Shown one piece after another: positions 23,771 to 32,642 of a stretch of 40,912 nucleotides of DNA (its first letter is position 1; each line of letters opens with the position of its first letter). This stretch comes from Desulfurococcaceae archaeon (GTDB taxonomy: Archaea; Thermoproteota; Thermoprotei_A; Sulfolobales; NBVN01), in assembly GCA_020833255.1 (NCBI GenBank), contig JAJHQR010000006.1, positions 1-40,912 on the forward strand, given 5' to 3'. A program made the position numbers and the translations under genes. The notes below the pieces were generated by a model. It was not told where the DNA came from, made no database searches, and saw nothing but the letters and a program-made list of their open reading frames with translations.

Positions 23771-24525
23771 CACAGAGCACCCCTCAAGAACTCGTTAGTT
23801 ACCTCCTTCTTAGGACTCATGAAAACCTCCATAGCAGGACCCTCCTCAACTATGACCCCGCTGTGGAGGAGTGCCACGTGATCAGCTACCCTAACCGCTT
23901 GATGCGGCATGTGCGTGACCATAATGACCGTGACCTCATCCCTTAAACTCTTTAACGATTCCTCTATTTTAATAGTGTTCACGGGATCTATGTTAGCTGT
24001 GGGCTCGTCAAGTAGTAGTATCTCGGGCTTAGCTGCTAGAGCTCTAGCCAAGCATAGCCTCTGCCTCTGACCACCACTCAGTGCGTGTGGGTAGCTCTTA
24101 AGCCTATCCTTAACCTCCTCCCAGAGCATCACCTTCTCTAAAGCCCACCTAACCAAGTCGTCTAACTCACGCTTGGTCCTCACAATCTTATTCAGCCTAG
24201 CCGGTAAAGCCACGTTATCGTATATGGTCATGTGAGGGAACGGGTTAGGCTCCTGAGACACTAACACGACCCTCCTCCTGAGATCGTAGGGATCAACACT
24301 ATAGATATCCTGACCTAAAACCTTAACCAAGCCACTCAACTCAACACCGTCCACGAAATCTATCAACCTGTTAAGAGTCCTCAGAAAAGTAGACTTACCT
24401 GAGCCGCTCGGACCCATCAAAACGAATAGGGTGTTACGCCTCACCCGCAACGTAACACCACGCAGTATCTCAACACCCTTAATCCTCAAGTGGAGGTCCT
24501 CCACCTCAACAGCGTATAAACTCAT
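23770..24525 (-). CDS. pstB: Phosphate ABC transporter ATP-binding protein
   Basis: A 251-aa ABC ATPase: Walker A GPSGSGKST (near residues 38-46), signature LSGGQRQRLCLARAL, Walker B ILLLDEPT with the catalytic Glu, and the switch His in VTHMPHQA. Identity as PstB rests on the FVDGVELSG insertion after Walker A typical of PstB and on its position between pstA and phoU. It overlaps pstA by 4 nt. It powers high-affinity phosphate uptake from the cytoplasmic side. Confidence 0.93.
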   Translation of the reverse strand: MSLYAVEVEDLHLRIKGVEILRGVTLRVRRNTLFVLMGPSGSGKSTFLRTLNRLIDFVDGVELSGLVKVLGQDIYSVDPYDLRRRVVLVSQEPNPFPHMTIYDNVALPARLNKIVRTKRELDDLVRWALEKVMLWEEVKDRLKSYPHALSGGQRQRLCLARALAAKPEILLLDEPTANIDPVNTIKIEESLKSLRDEVTVIMVTHMPHQAVRVADHVALLHSGVIVEEGPAMEVFMSPKKEVTNEFLRGAL

Positions 24526-25376
24526 AACTTAACACCTCTCACAAGAACTCTGGACACCGTGAACAAAGCTAGGTATATTATTAGGAGGACTAGGGTAGCC
24601 CCCCAAGCAACCCTGTGGAAATTCTCGTAGGGTGATAAAGCATACACGAATATCATCAAAGGCACGGCGTTACTCTGCTGCAGCACCCCGGCGAAGACGG
24701 CGTTCATCAAGAAACCCATCGTGAATAGTAGGGGGGCTGTGTCCCCGAAAGCTCTCACGTAAGACATTAGGAGCCCTGTGAGCAGGCTCCTCCTCAAAAC
24801 ACCTACGTAGACGTGGATCAAAGCCCTCACCCTATTCATGCCGAGAGACATGGCAGCCTCCCTCAAGCTCTCCGGTATCGACCTGAACGCCGAGGTGAAG
24901 TAGACGTAGGTGTAAGGTAGGGTCACGATCGCGAGTGCGAGGGAGCCGGCGAGGAGGGATTGCGTCCCCATACTCATGACTACCGTGGAGTATATGAACA
25001 TAGAAACTACTATTGAGGGTACCCCGGAGAAAGCCCTCACCACCACCTCGCACACCCTGCTGAGAGAATGCCTCGGAAATTCAGTGACGTAGAAAGCCAT
25101 CAGGAAGGCTATAGGTGTCGTTATCAGTATCGCTAGAGCCGAGGCTAAGAGAGACCCGATTAGTGCGGGAGCTATGCCCCCCACGCTAGTGCTGAGAGGG
25201 GTTGGTGGTAAATCGGTGAGGAATTTGAGTCCAGTCTCCACTAATACCGCACCACCTCTCTCCACGGCGGTGTAGATTATCGATATTAAGGGGGTTACGT
25301 AGAGGAAGGAGACAGCAACCATGACGATCACCATGATGTAGTTCCTGACCTTCCTTGAAGTCATTGACCTATACAT
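24522..25376 (-). CDS. pstA: Phosphate ABC transporter permease PstA
   Basis: A 284-aa membrane protein with about six helices and the permease coupling loop SLREAAMSLGMNRVRALIHVYVG (EAA-type motif). VPSIVVSMFIYS matches the conserved PstA/PstC GVPSIVxG region. It forms the translocation channel with PstC. It overlaps pstC by 8 nt and pstB by 4 nt, indicating tight coupling. Confidence 0.92.
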   Translation of the reverse strand: MYRSMTSRKVRNYIMVIVMVAVSFLYVTPLISIIYTAVERGGAVLVETGLKFLTDLPPTPLSTSVGGIAPALIGSLLASALAILITTPIAFLMAFYVTEFPRHSLSRVCEVVVRAFSGVPSIVVSMFIYSTVVMSMGTQSLLAGSLALAIVTLPYTYVYFTSAFRSIPESLREAAMSLGMNRVRALIHVYVGVLRRSLLTGLLMSYVRAFGDTAPLLFTMGFLMNAVFAGVLQQSNAVPLMIFVYALSPYENFHRVAWGATLVLLIIYLALFTVSRVLVRGVKL

Positions 25377-26298
25377 GTATCCTCTCCCTCCACCCGTAGA
25401 CTAGCCTAATCCCGGCGTAGCTAGCCGCTAAGCTAATGAGCAGAAGTGTGAGAGCTCCGGCAAACAACGTTGGTAGAGCGTACTCGTAGAGCCTGGCACT
25501 CTCAAACTGGTTGGCTATGAGTGACGGTATCGTGTAGGCTGGGTCGAAAAGACATAAGCTAAGCTTCATCGAGTTACCCACGGTCAACGCAACGATTGTT
25601 GTCTCGCTTAAAGCTCTGCTAAAGCCTAGAAGAGATGCCGCGATTACGTACGGTTTCAATATCCCCATCATTATCTTGTAAGCCTCGTAATCCGTTGCTC
25701 CCAAGCTGTAAGCCCCTTCCTTATACTTACTCGGTATTAGGTAGTAGCCCTCTATGAGTAATGCAGTCACGTAAGGAGTTGTAGCAACAGCCAACGTTAT
25801 GCTGGCAGCTAGCATAGAGTGCCCTGTGAGGGGCCTACAAGAAAATAACGGGATGAAACCTAGGTAGTCGTGGAGGGGTTTCATGACCTGATCTCTTAAG
25901 AAGGGCGCTAAAGTCGTGGAACCCCACAACCCGTAAATCACTGTCGGCAAACCGCCCATGACCTCAGTAACGTACCTTAGTGGGGCCCCCAAATACTTAG
26001 GCAGTATCTCGATCAAGGTGAGTGTTAAGCAGATCGAGATAGGTAGTGAAACCAGGACTGACAGGATCGAAACGTATAAGGAGCTCGCTATCGGTGCGGC
26101 AAGCCCGTAGAACTCCCTCTGCGGGTCGTCTGACGGGCTCCACGCACTAGTCGTGAGGACTGCGAAACCGAAGCGTTGGAAAGACGGCCAGGATTGAGAT
26201 AAGATCATGTAGGAAAGGATTAGGAGAATCCCTAGAACCCCCACTATTAGGGGGAGGGTTGAGTAGAAAAGGAGCTTATCTGATTTAGAGAAAAACAT
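25369..26298 (-). CDS. pstC: Phosphate ABC transporter permease PstC
   Basis: A 309-aa permease with about six membrane helices. The PstC-typical GGLPTVIYGLWG segment and the coupling-loop sequence KYKEGAYSLGATDYEAYKIMMG are visible, and the long external segment SAWSPSDDPQREFYGLAAPI near the N-terminus is typical of PstC. It lies 21 nt downstream of pstS and overlaps pstA. Confidence 0.92.
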   Translation of the reverse strand: MFFSKSDKLLFYSTLPLIVGVLGILLILSYMILSQSWPSFQRFGFAVLTTSAWSPSDDPQREFYGLAAPIASSLYVSILSVLVSLPISICLTLTLIEILPKYLGAPLRYVTEVMGGLPTVIYGLWGSTTLAPFLRDQVMKPLHDYLGFIPLFSCRPLTGHSMLAASITLAVATTPYVTALLIEGYYLIPSKYKEGAYSLGATDYEAYKIMMGILKPYVIAASLLGFSRALSETTIVALTVGNSMKLSLCLFDPAYTIPSLIANQFESARLYEYALPTLFAGALTLLLISLAASYAGIRLVYGWRERIHV

Positions 26299-26319
26299 GA
26301 CTACTCACCAAAGTCTTGA

Positions 26320-27492
26320 CTAGCCGACCTCAAGCAACTCAACAGCTTTAAGGCCTATACTAGCTACCTCGCTGGGTAGTGGTAGGTAACCGGGGACCAT
26401 GCGTTTCTGACCGTCGGTAAGGATCCATCTTATGAATTCCTTCAACGCTTGAACTAGCTGGGCGTCCGCGTACTTCTTGTACACGAATATGTAGGAGAAC
26501 GAGACTATCGGGTATGAGTTACTGCCTCTCGTATTCATCATGCGGTATAAAGCGTCACTCCAATCATCTAGAGGGGATTGAGGAAGTTCCCCGACAGCGT
26601 TGATGAGCGCGCTTTTAATGGTTTCTTCCGTAGGCTTAACACAAACACCTTCAAGATTCTTGATAGCTGCTGTAGGTAGTCTTTGAGTTATGGCGTAGCT
26701 TAACTCAACGTAACCTATGGAGTACGGCGTGGTCTTCACGACCTGAGTCACTCCCTCATTCCCTTTACCGCCGACACCCCTACCAACCCTATCAACAGGC
26801 CAGTCCACTGTCAGACCTACTAGGTCGTTGGTCCACGTGTCCGGCGCGGCTTTATTAAGGTATGTCGTGAATACTGAGGTGGTCCCGCTGGAGTCCGACC
26901 TATGAACCGCCACGATCTCCTCGCTCGGTAAGACGTCTTTAAGTCCTGGGTTGATGGCTAAGATCCTCTCATCATTCCAATACCTGATCTCCCCCTTGTA
27001 GATTAAGGCTATCACCTCACCACTCAAGCACAACGTAGTTCCTTCCGGTAGGTTCGGTAAGTTATATATGATCGCTACGGATCCTACGACTACCGGGATC
27101 TGCATTACCTCACCTCTATACCTACTATAGAGTTCCTTAGATAGTGGCGGGTCACTGCCGGCGAAGTGAACTACCTTGTTGAAGAACATGTCTCTACCCG
27201 CACCACTACCCACGCTCTGGTACTCCACTCTAATACCCTTGATCTCCGTGAATGACCTAGCCCACTCGAGCATCTGAGGTGCTAGGAATGTAGCACCAGC
27301 TCCTGATATGAGTACTTGAGACTGTGTTGGCGTGGTCGTGGGCGTCGTAGTTGGTGTGGTTGTAGGGGTTACTTGAGGCGCGCTCATGAAGTTATAGACC
27401 ACTACCGCGACAACTGCAACCACTACCAGGGATGCAACCACTATTATTGAGGTCTTGCTTAAGGCCTTAGCCAACCTACTCGTTTTACTCAC
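26320..27492 (-). CDS. pstS: Phosphate-binding protein PstS, membrane-anchored
   Basis: A 390-aa extracellular solute-binding protein. Residues 12-36 form an uncleaved-looking membrane anchor, followed by a Thr/Pro stalk of TPTT repeats (about residues 41-57), then the binding domain beginning ISGAGATFLAPQM, with VGSGAGRDMF and HRSDSSGTTSVF forming the phosphate site. It delivers phosphate to PstCAB. GTG 27492 lies about 26 bp from the TATA centre, so the mRNA is probably leaderless. The promoter is flanked by an inverted repeat. Confidence 0.94.
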   Translation of the reverse strand: MSKTSRLAKALSKTSIIVVASLVVVAVVAVVVYNFMSAPQVTPTTTPTTTPTTTPTQSQVLISGAGATFLAPQMLEWARSFTEIKGIRVEYQSVGSGAGRDMFFNKVVHFAGSDPPLSKELYSRYRGEVMQIPVVVGSVAIIYNLPNLPEGTTLCLSGEVIALIYKGEIRYWNDERILAINPGLKDVLPSEEIVAVHRSDSSGTTSVFTTYLNKAAPDTWTNDLVGLTVDWPVDRVGRGVGGKGNEGVTQVVKTTPYSIGYVELSYAITQRLPTAAIKNLEGVCVKPTEETIKSALINAVGELPQSPLDDWSDALYRMMNTRGSNSYPIVSFSYIFVYKKYADAQLVQALKEFIRWILTDGQKRMVPGYLPLPSEVASIGLKAVELLEVG

Positions 27493-27499
27493 CGAGACT

Positions 27500-27540
27500 T
27501 GTTTTCCGGCTTTCTTTATATTCTATAGATACGGAAAACA
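27500..27540. promoter_or_regulatory. Inverted repeat flanking the pstS TATA box
   Basis: TGTTTTCCG (27500-27508) and CGGAAAACA (27532-27540) are perfect 9-bp inverted arms separated by 23 bp. The pstS TATA box (minus strand, about 27513-27526) lies between them. The position suggests a repressor that blocks TBP binding; the divergent AbrB-PhoU gene is the obvious candidate. A separate TATA-like TTTATATATTTTA for that gene lies at about 27574-27586. Confidence 0.55.
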
Positions 27541-27613
27541 CGTAATATATTGAGTGCTTAAACCAATATTTCATTTATATATTTTACATAGGGATATATG
27601 TCGGGGTGTTTAA

Positions 27614-28603
27614 ATGAGGTATAGGAGGAGGGTCCAGGTAGTCGGCGGGTCTACCTACGTCGTCTCCCTACCTAAGGAGTGGGTTAGGGATACTGGGTTG
27701 AAGCACGGCTCGGAGGTAGTTATTGAGGTAATGCCTGACCTAACCTTAAGGATCTACTCAGGCGATAAGGGTGGTGAGAGATTTGAGTTAGAGACTGAGT
27801 TAGAGGTTAGCGATGATTTTGAGTTAAGCGTCGCTATGCTGATTGCTTCGTACGTGGTCGGGTATAGGAAGCTCACTATAGCGTGCGGTGGGTGCTCGCC
27901 CGATAGGTTGGAAGCACTCGTCAAGAGAGTTACTGAGATAACCATAGGTTTAGAAGTTATTGAGAAGAGTGAGAGATACGCGGTTCTCAGGTGTTTAGCT
28001 GACGTGTCAACACTATCCCTCGCGGAGGCCTTGAATACCTTGACTAGACTCACCATCAGGTCTTTCGAGGACGTAGAACACATGATATCCACGGGGGATC
28101 TTAACCGGGTTGACGAGGTTCTCGAGAGAGATAGCCTCATCGACAAGCTATACCTCTACGGGCTAAGACAATTAAACGAGGTCTTACTCGGTATGACTAA
28201 CTACGCGTCAGTAGGTCTAGGCAGCGTTGCTGAGGTGACTTACTGGGCCATGATATTCAGATTCCTTGAGAGAATAGCTGACCACTTAGCAACGATAGCT
28301 AAGAATATCAAGGAGTTAAGGCACGCAGACCCAGCAACACTACTTAAGTATATTAAGTCATTACGTAGTAAGTATGACGAAGTAACCAAGAACCTGCTAC
28401 TCAAACAAAAAACTGAGGATTTAAGCAAGTTCGGTGTCTTGATTAGCGAGTTAAGAGGGTTTGAAGCAGAGGTAGGTAGGGATTCAGCAACGCTGGGTAT
28501 AAGCGCTGAGGACCTTATAAGAATCTCAGCCCACTTAAGAGACATAATAGAGTTGCTGATAGACATGCACGCGTTGAAGAAACTACTAGCTGAGGCCACC
28601 TAG
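27614..28603 (+). CDS. AbrB-PhoU phosphate uptake regulator
   Basis: A 329-aa protein with an N-terminal SpoVT/AbrB swapped-hairpin DNA-binding domain (residues 1-50, RRRVQVVGGSTYVVSLPKEWV...LKHGSEVVIEV) and a C-terminal PhoU-like helical region (about 100-329; MIFRFLERIADHLATIAKNI). This architecture is common in archaea next to pst genes and is annotated as a phosphate uptake regulator. It is divergent from pstS over a 121-bp region with an inverted repeat, consistent with direct control of the operon. ATG 27614 has GGGGTG 5 nt upstream. Confidence 0.88.
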   Translation: MRYRRRVQVVGGSTYVVSLPKEWVRDTGLKHGSEVVIEVMPDLTLRIYSGDKGGERFELETELEVSDDFELSVAMLIASYVVGYRKLTIACGGCSPDRLEALVKRVTEITIGLEVIEKSERYAVLRCLADVSTLSLAEALNTLTRLTIRSFEDVEHMISTGDLNRVDEVLERDSLIDKLYLYGLRQLNEVLLGMTNYASVGLGSVAEVTYWAMIFRFLERIADHLATIAKNIKELRHADPATLLKYIKSLRSKYDEVTKNLLLKQKTEDLSKFGVLISELRGFEAEVGRDSATLGISAEDLIRISAHLRDIIELLIDMHALKKLLAEAT

Positions 28604-28613
28604 GTGCGGGAAG

Positions 28614-29060
28614 TTGAGGTTATGGTCCATACACCCAAAATACCTAGATACTCAAGGACTTCTCGCATTATGGAGGGAGGGCCTACTAGCTCAGAAAGTC
28701 TTGTTAGGACTTACCAAGGGTTACGTGAATCACCCACAGCTAATCAGATTTAAGCGGACTACGAATCCTCCACTATATATTGGGACGTACCTATACTACG
28801 TATACCTAGAAGGTATTAGAAGAGGGTACATGTTTAATTCAAGCAAGATAAGAGCGTACGACCTAACTCTAGAGAGAATCCCTGTTACGGTGGGTCAGCT
28901 GAGGTACGAGCACCAACACTTACTAAATAAGTTAAGAACGCGTTCCCCAACCCACTATGGTGTGATAAAGGAGCTTAGAGACATAGAACCACATCCCCTC
29001 TTCAAGCTAGTTCCTGGAGACGTGGAACCTTGGGAGAGGAGGGGTTCAGCTCTCATATGA
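28614..29060 (+). CDS. Pyrimidine dimer DNA glycosylase-like protein (Pyr_excise family)
   Basis: A 148-aa protein starting MRLWSIHPKYLDTQGLLALWREGLLAQKVLLG and continuing TKGYVNHPQLIRF, the hallmark of the Pyr_excise family related to T4 endonuclease V. T4 endonuclease V cuts the glycosyl bond at UV-induced pyrimidine dimers and then the backbone. Cellular members are frequent in thermophilic archaea but their activity is little established. TTG 28614 starts it, with GGTGCGGG upstream, only 10 nt after the AbrB-PhoU stop. Confidence 0.85.
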   Translation: MRLWSIHPKYLDTQGLLALWREGLLAQKVLLGLTKGYVNHPQLIRFKRTTNPPLYIGTYLYYVYLEGIRRGYMFNSSKIRAYDLTLERIPVTVGQLRYEHQHLLNKLRTRSPTHYGVIKELRDIEPHPLFKLVPGDVEPWERRGSALI

Positions 29061-29164
29061 GTTCATATAACTTGATGTGGTCATTGCCTCATTTTGTGGG
29101 TGCTCGTGGTTTACTGTCTTAGCTGGTGTTCGTTTAATTGTTTTATGGATTTGGCTCGCGTGAT

Positions 29165-29491
29165 TCAGTAACTACTCTTAAGTATCTTCTCCCTGAGCTC
29201 GTAAATCAGCATGCTTTTGAGTTCGTATTTGTGTAGTCTCGTTAGGTGTAGGTACATGCCTTTCTTAGTGAAGGGTCCTTTACCGCAGATGTTGCAGTAT
29301 AGTGACGCGCCCTCAAGTCTGGAAACCTCCTTAGCCACGGACTCTATGACTTCGAGAGATATCTTAGCTATTGAGGAGCCCGTCACCACCCTTAACTTAT
29401 CGACGTTTATGCTCTTGTTTGACGCTTTCCTAGCCAGGAAGTCTATGAGGCGTTCCGATAGAGGGTCTAGCTTGGAAGCGTTAAGACCCAC
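29165..29491 (-). CDS. Small protein with a C2H2-type zinc finger
   Basis: A 108-aa protein. Residues about 64-85 form a C2H2 finger: Cys-x2-Cys in LYCNICGKG and His-x4-His in YLHLTRLHKY. The N-terminal 60 residues are helical and charged, and the C-terminal helix is Lys/Leu-rich. Single-finger proteins of this size in crenarchaea are usually thought to bind nucleic acid or protein; the target is unknown. GTG 29491 lies inside the end of the upstream gene (11-nt overlap), so the two are co-expressed. Confidence 0.65.
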   Translation of the reverse strand: MGLNASKLDPLSERLIDFLARKASNKSINVDKLRVVTGSSIAKISLEVIESVAKEVSRLEGASLYCNICGKGPFTKKGMYLHLTRLHKYELKSMLIYELREKILKSSY

Positions 29492-30002
29492 TTAAACCAC
29501 CTACACAAACGGCTAGCGCCGTCGCTATTAATTGAAGGACTTTCGACGGTTCAGGATCCTCGAGTATGGACCTAACCACCTTCGTCTCCCGCGGGTCCAC
29601 ACCTATCAAGTTGAGGAATCTGTGAAGCAGGTCGCGAGCCTCCCCCACGCTAGCAACACCTAAATCAACCTTCTTCCTCAGACTAACCGCCTCACTAAGT
29701 ATATCGGCAAGCTCCGAATCACTATACTCTACCTCCCACAACTTCCTCGCACACACCCCCAACTCACTAGCTAAGCCGTTGACGTAATTGTTAGTGCTTA
29801 ACTTAGTTACGAGCTCGCCGACACTCAACTTAACCAGAGGCATTATCTCCTGAGCTAAGTCCTCGTAACCTAGACGCTTCACGACCAAGTAAGTCGATAA
29901 CGTAAGCGTGAAGTACTCCACCGCAGAATCCTCCAAGCTACTCTCAAGACCCTCGAAAGACTCAAGATCCTTTAGCATAGATTCCGTCAAGTAAGCCCCC
30001 AT
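29481..30002 (-). CDS. Helical protein of unknown function, coupled to a zinc-finger gene
   Basis: A 173-aa acidic, wholly helical protein (LESFEGLESSLEDSAVEYFTLTLSTYLVVKRLG, then YSDSELADILSEAVSLRKKVDLGVASVGEARDLLHRFL). It has no membrane helix except a mildly hydrophobic C-terminus (LIATALAVCVGGL). ATG 30002 follows GGGGAG. It overlaps the zinc-finger gene by 11 nt. The size and arrangement could recall replication factors such as GINS subunits, but I see no specific motif and make no assignment. Confidence 0.55.
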   Translation of the reverse strand: MGAYLTESMLKDLESFEGLESSLEDSAVEYFTLTLSTYLVVKRLGYEDLAQEIMPLVKLSVGELVTKLSTNNYVNGLASELGVCARKLWEVEYSDSELADILSEAVSLRKKVDLGVASVGEARDLLHRFLNLIGVDPRETKVVRSILEDPEPSKVLQLIATALAVCVGGLSGS

Positions 30003-30151
30003 AAATTAATCTCCCCACTCCTGCAAGCGATTTAATTACATACACCAATAAAACACTTGAGGATCTCTATTCTTTCAATCAACGTATTATTAGCGGGTAA
30101 CGTAATACCTAGCGATCACTCAAGAACTCGCTAAGACATCGTTTAAGGCGC

Positions 30152-30838
30152 TCACTCCTCGTATATGTCGTAGTATTCTTCCGTGAAGTATTTATCGTAT
30201 TGATGTACGGGTATCATGAGGTCTGAGCAAAAATCTTCCGCTACCGCAACCTTCCGCAACTCATTAACGTCTACCTCCAAGTCTTTAGGGGGGTTGATGA
30301 CCTCCTTCTCAACACTCACGTAACCTCCCGGGTCCTCCCTAAGTCCTACGAGCACTACGGGCTTCCCCAAAACCCAAGCGAATACCTCGGCTTGCTTCCT
30401 AGCGTACTCGTTTATCGGGTAAAGCTTGAACTCGTAGTAAGTGTCTGTAGTCTCGTCGTAGAGGTCTGGCTGAGCAGCTACGAATAAAGAGTTAGTGAGT
30501 TCCTTAAACCTAGTCCTCGGCTTCTCACCGACCACACCTGCTTTAAGGAGTGCGGCGTAAGCTCTGTAAGCTTTAAGGATTAAGTCCCGCTTGTAGATAC
30601 CCTCAGCCCTCAACCTAGCCGCGACCTTCCTAATAAACCATTTAGATATTTGCGCGTACCAAGCCCACCGATATACGTGGTTAGCGAGAGCGTACTCCTC
30701 CTCAAAGATCTTGCCAAACCTTAACGACACCTCATCCCCCTCAGGAGGCTTACTCAGCAACTTAGCAACATCCGAAGCTTTAACAACCAAAACCTCAACG
30801 ATCTTACCGCACTCCCCCAACTCCTCCTCATCAAGCAA
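30152..30838 (-). CDS. PD-(D/E)XK nuclease-like protein (Cas4/RecB-nuclease-like)
   Basis: A 228-aa protein with the nuclease core Pro124-Asp125 (AAQPDLYD), Glu136-x-Lys138 (YYEFKLY) and a following QAEVF helix (149-153) resembling the QxxxY motif of RecB-type nucleases. An upstream helix with FGKIFEEEYA (41-50) could supply the outer acidic residue. It lacks the four-Cys iron-sulfur pattern of true Cas4, and no CRISPR array or cas gene is nearby, so it is best seen as a stand-alone DNA-processing enzyme. TTG 30838 is the start. The gene stands alone. Confidence 0.65.
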   Translation of the reverse strand: MLDEEELGECGKIVEVLVVKASDVAKLLSKPPEGDEVSLRFGKIFEEEYALANHVYRWAWYAQISKWFIRKVAARLRAEGIYKRDLILKAYRAYAALLKAGVVGEKPRTRFKELTNSLFVAAQPDLYDETTDTYYEFKLYPINEYARKQAEVFAWVLGKPVVLVGLREDPGGYVSVEKEVINPPKDLEVDVNELRKVAVAEDFCSDLMIPVHQYDKYFTEEYYDIYEE

Positions 30839-31043
30839 GTGACCACGACCTCTCAGATAAAGCTTACTGAAAGGAAAAATTAAATCCGTGGCTCACTCCA
30901 GCAACGATAACACCCACCTATTTATTGGAAGTGCTTCAAAGCTTATGATTCTTTTCATGATGTTTCAGCGGTTTGAGTAGTTCCCAATTGATGAGGGAAA
31001 GCCCTAGAAGACGCAGAACCTCGCTATCCGCTGTGGAGGGACG

Positions 31044-32546
31044 TCAGCTCTTTCTACTCACGACTAGCTTTAGGCTTACGGAGACTTCACCGGCTAACCA
31101 CATGCTGATAGTGTTTATTATTTCCTTCCACTTCCTCAGAACCTCAAGTATTTTCGTGTGCGGTGTTACTAGGTAGTAGACCAGCATTACTAGGGTTATG
31201 TAGAATAGGGGGACTACCTGCACTGCGTAGAAGCTGTACTGCGTTTTACCGCCCAGGAACCATAAAGCCACGTACGCTAGGTAGGTGAGCCAGGTGAAGG
31301 AGTAGCTAACGCCTCTGTCCGGCAACTCCCTTATCACCGGGATGACCAAGATTGAGAGGGTTGCTGTGAGGAGGTATAGGATGGGGTTGCCTGAAGCTAT
31401 TAAGTCGGCCACGAACTCCCCCCTACTCTGATCCCACACGTAGTGTAGTGGGAAGGGGTTCCTACCTATCAGCCAGTCCCACGGCATCGCTTGCGGGGGT
31501 CCCTCAGTAGTCTTAACGCTTAAGTGCCACCTGAACGCTCCCTCAACGGAGGAAGACCACCACAGAAGGAAGCCGTCTTTAAGGATGTACGGAATGCCTA
31601 AAACGATCAGCACAGCTATAGGCAAGTAAATGAATAATAGGAGAACTTTAGCTGGCTTGTCTCTCCTAACCCAATGCAGGAGCGCGGGTATCGCGGGGAA
31701 AGCACCGCTAAACTTGCTCGCGAAGCCTAACCCTATTGAGGTAGCAGTGAGTCCTAGACTACCCCTCAGCGTGAAGTATAGGGTTAAGACAGTGAATAGA
31801 GACACGAAGATATCCAGCATAGCCACCATACTTAAAGACCTGAAAGTCTTGTCGAGAGCTGTTATTAAGGCTGCTGTGAAGCCCAGGAAAGGCCAGACAT
31901 CTTCCTTAATCACCTCCCTGAATACGAGGAATATAACCAGCAAAACCAAAGAGCCCGCAATCACTGACGGTATCCTCCATAGTGAGGGGGAGTCCCCGAC
32001 GAAGAACATCGTGAAGGCTATAAGGTACTTGACTAGTGGTGGGTGTTCGAAGTTCATGTAGTCTAGAATACCCTCAGCGTTCGGGTAGCAATAACCTACG
32101 ACAACCCTCCTAACACCAGGGTATGAGCTTAGGTTGCTGAGGGTTGCCGGGTTAATCTCCGCGCAGATCGCCGGGAGAAACTTCCCGTCAGACCTAAACT
32201 TATAGTATGACTCGTCCTTCACCAAGCTCCCGCTAAGATTTAACACCACGTATTCTTTAACGCTTGCAACAGTCTTCAAATACTCACTCTCTATGGAAGA
32301 CCTAACCAACTCCACGGTCACAACGATCTTGTCAGCAGATATCGAGGCAGGTCTTAAGCCTAAGTATTTTATGAGGGTATTCCTAGCGGAACTCACGTAC
32401 CAACACTCATCAGATATGTAATCATCTATCCCGGCAACGTAACTATACGTCAAGTAAGCATAGGTTGCCGGTAACGCGGCAACCAGCGCCAAAGCCAGTA
32501 AGTAGATCCAACGCTTCCTCAAACCTAGACGCGCCACCCCAACCAC
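31044..32546 (-). CDS. PMT/GT39-like membrane glycosyltransferase
   Basis: A 500-aa protein with about 10 membrane helices and the GT-C pattern of the first external loop: Asp46-Glu47 in YISDECWY, followed by a long soluble insertion (about 60-155) and the FEHPPLVKYLIA motif near residue 168. The family is that of protein O-mannosyltransferases and related archaeal enzymes using lipid-linked sugars on the outer face. The insertion between the DE motif and HPP is longer than usual. GTG 32546 is about 25 bp from a TATA-like TTTATTTAAAC, suggesting a leaderless transcript. Confidence 0.78.
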   Translation of the reverse strand: MVGVARLGLRKRWIYLLALALVAALPATYAYLTYSYVAGIDDYISDECWYVSSARNTLIKYLGLRPASISADKIVVTVELVRSSIESEYLKTVASVKEYVVLNLSGSLVKDESYYKFRSDGKFLPAICAEINPATLSNLSSYPGVRRVVVGYCYPNAEGILDYMNFEHPPLVKYLIAFTMFFVGDSPSLWRIPSVIAGSLVLLVIFLVFREVIKEDVWPFLGFTAALITALDKTFRSLSMVAMLDIFVSLFTVLTLYFTLRGSLGLTATSIGLGFASKFSGAFPAIPALLHWVRRDKPAKVLLLFIYLPIAVLIVLGIPYILKDGFLLWWSSSVEGAFRWHLSVKTTEGPPQAMPWDWLIGRNPFPLHYVWDQSRGEFVADLIASGNPILYLLTATLSILVIPVIRELPDRGVSYSFTWLTYLAYVALWFLGGKTQYSFYAVQVVPLFYITLVMLVYYLVTPHTKILEVLRKWKEIINTISMWLAGEVSVSLKLVVSRKS

Positions 32547-32583
32547 TATAAAGATGTGGAGAACGTTTAAATAAAGTCTGAAG

Positions 32584-32642
32584 AGACTCAGCTTCGCAGG
32601 GCTTCCTCACAGACGTCCGTGTCGGAGGTTCTCATCACCACT
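32584..32642 (-). ncRNA. Candidate C/D box guide sRNA
   Basis: On the minus strand the order is box C GTGATGA (32632-32638), a 12-nt guide, box D' CGGA (32616-32619, one mismatch), a 5-nt spacer, box C' GTGAGGA (32604-32610, one mismatch), a 12-nt guide and box D CTGA (32588-32591). A TATA-like ATAGTTTTAA (32662-32671) would place the RNA start about 2 nt before box C. The architecture matches the candidate at 12558. Targets were not identified. Confidence 0.55.

Noticed and set aside
27330-27370. Short tandem repeat in the pstS gene as a separate repeat element
   Set aside because: It only encodes the TPTT stalk repeats of PstS and is explained by the protein.
30152-30838. True Cas4 of a CRISPR system
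   Set aside because: The four-Cys iron-sulfur cluster pattern is missing and no repeat array or cas gene is present in the window.
30975-31020. CATGATG and TTGATGA spaced like C and C' boxes
   Set aside because: No box D (CTGA) follows at a suitable distance and the first box is imperfect.
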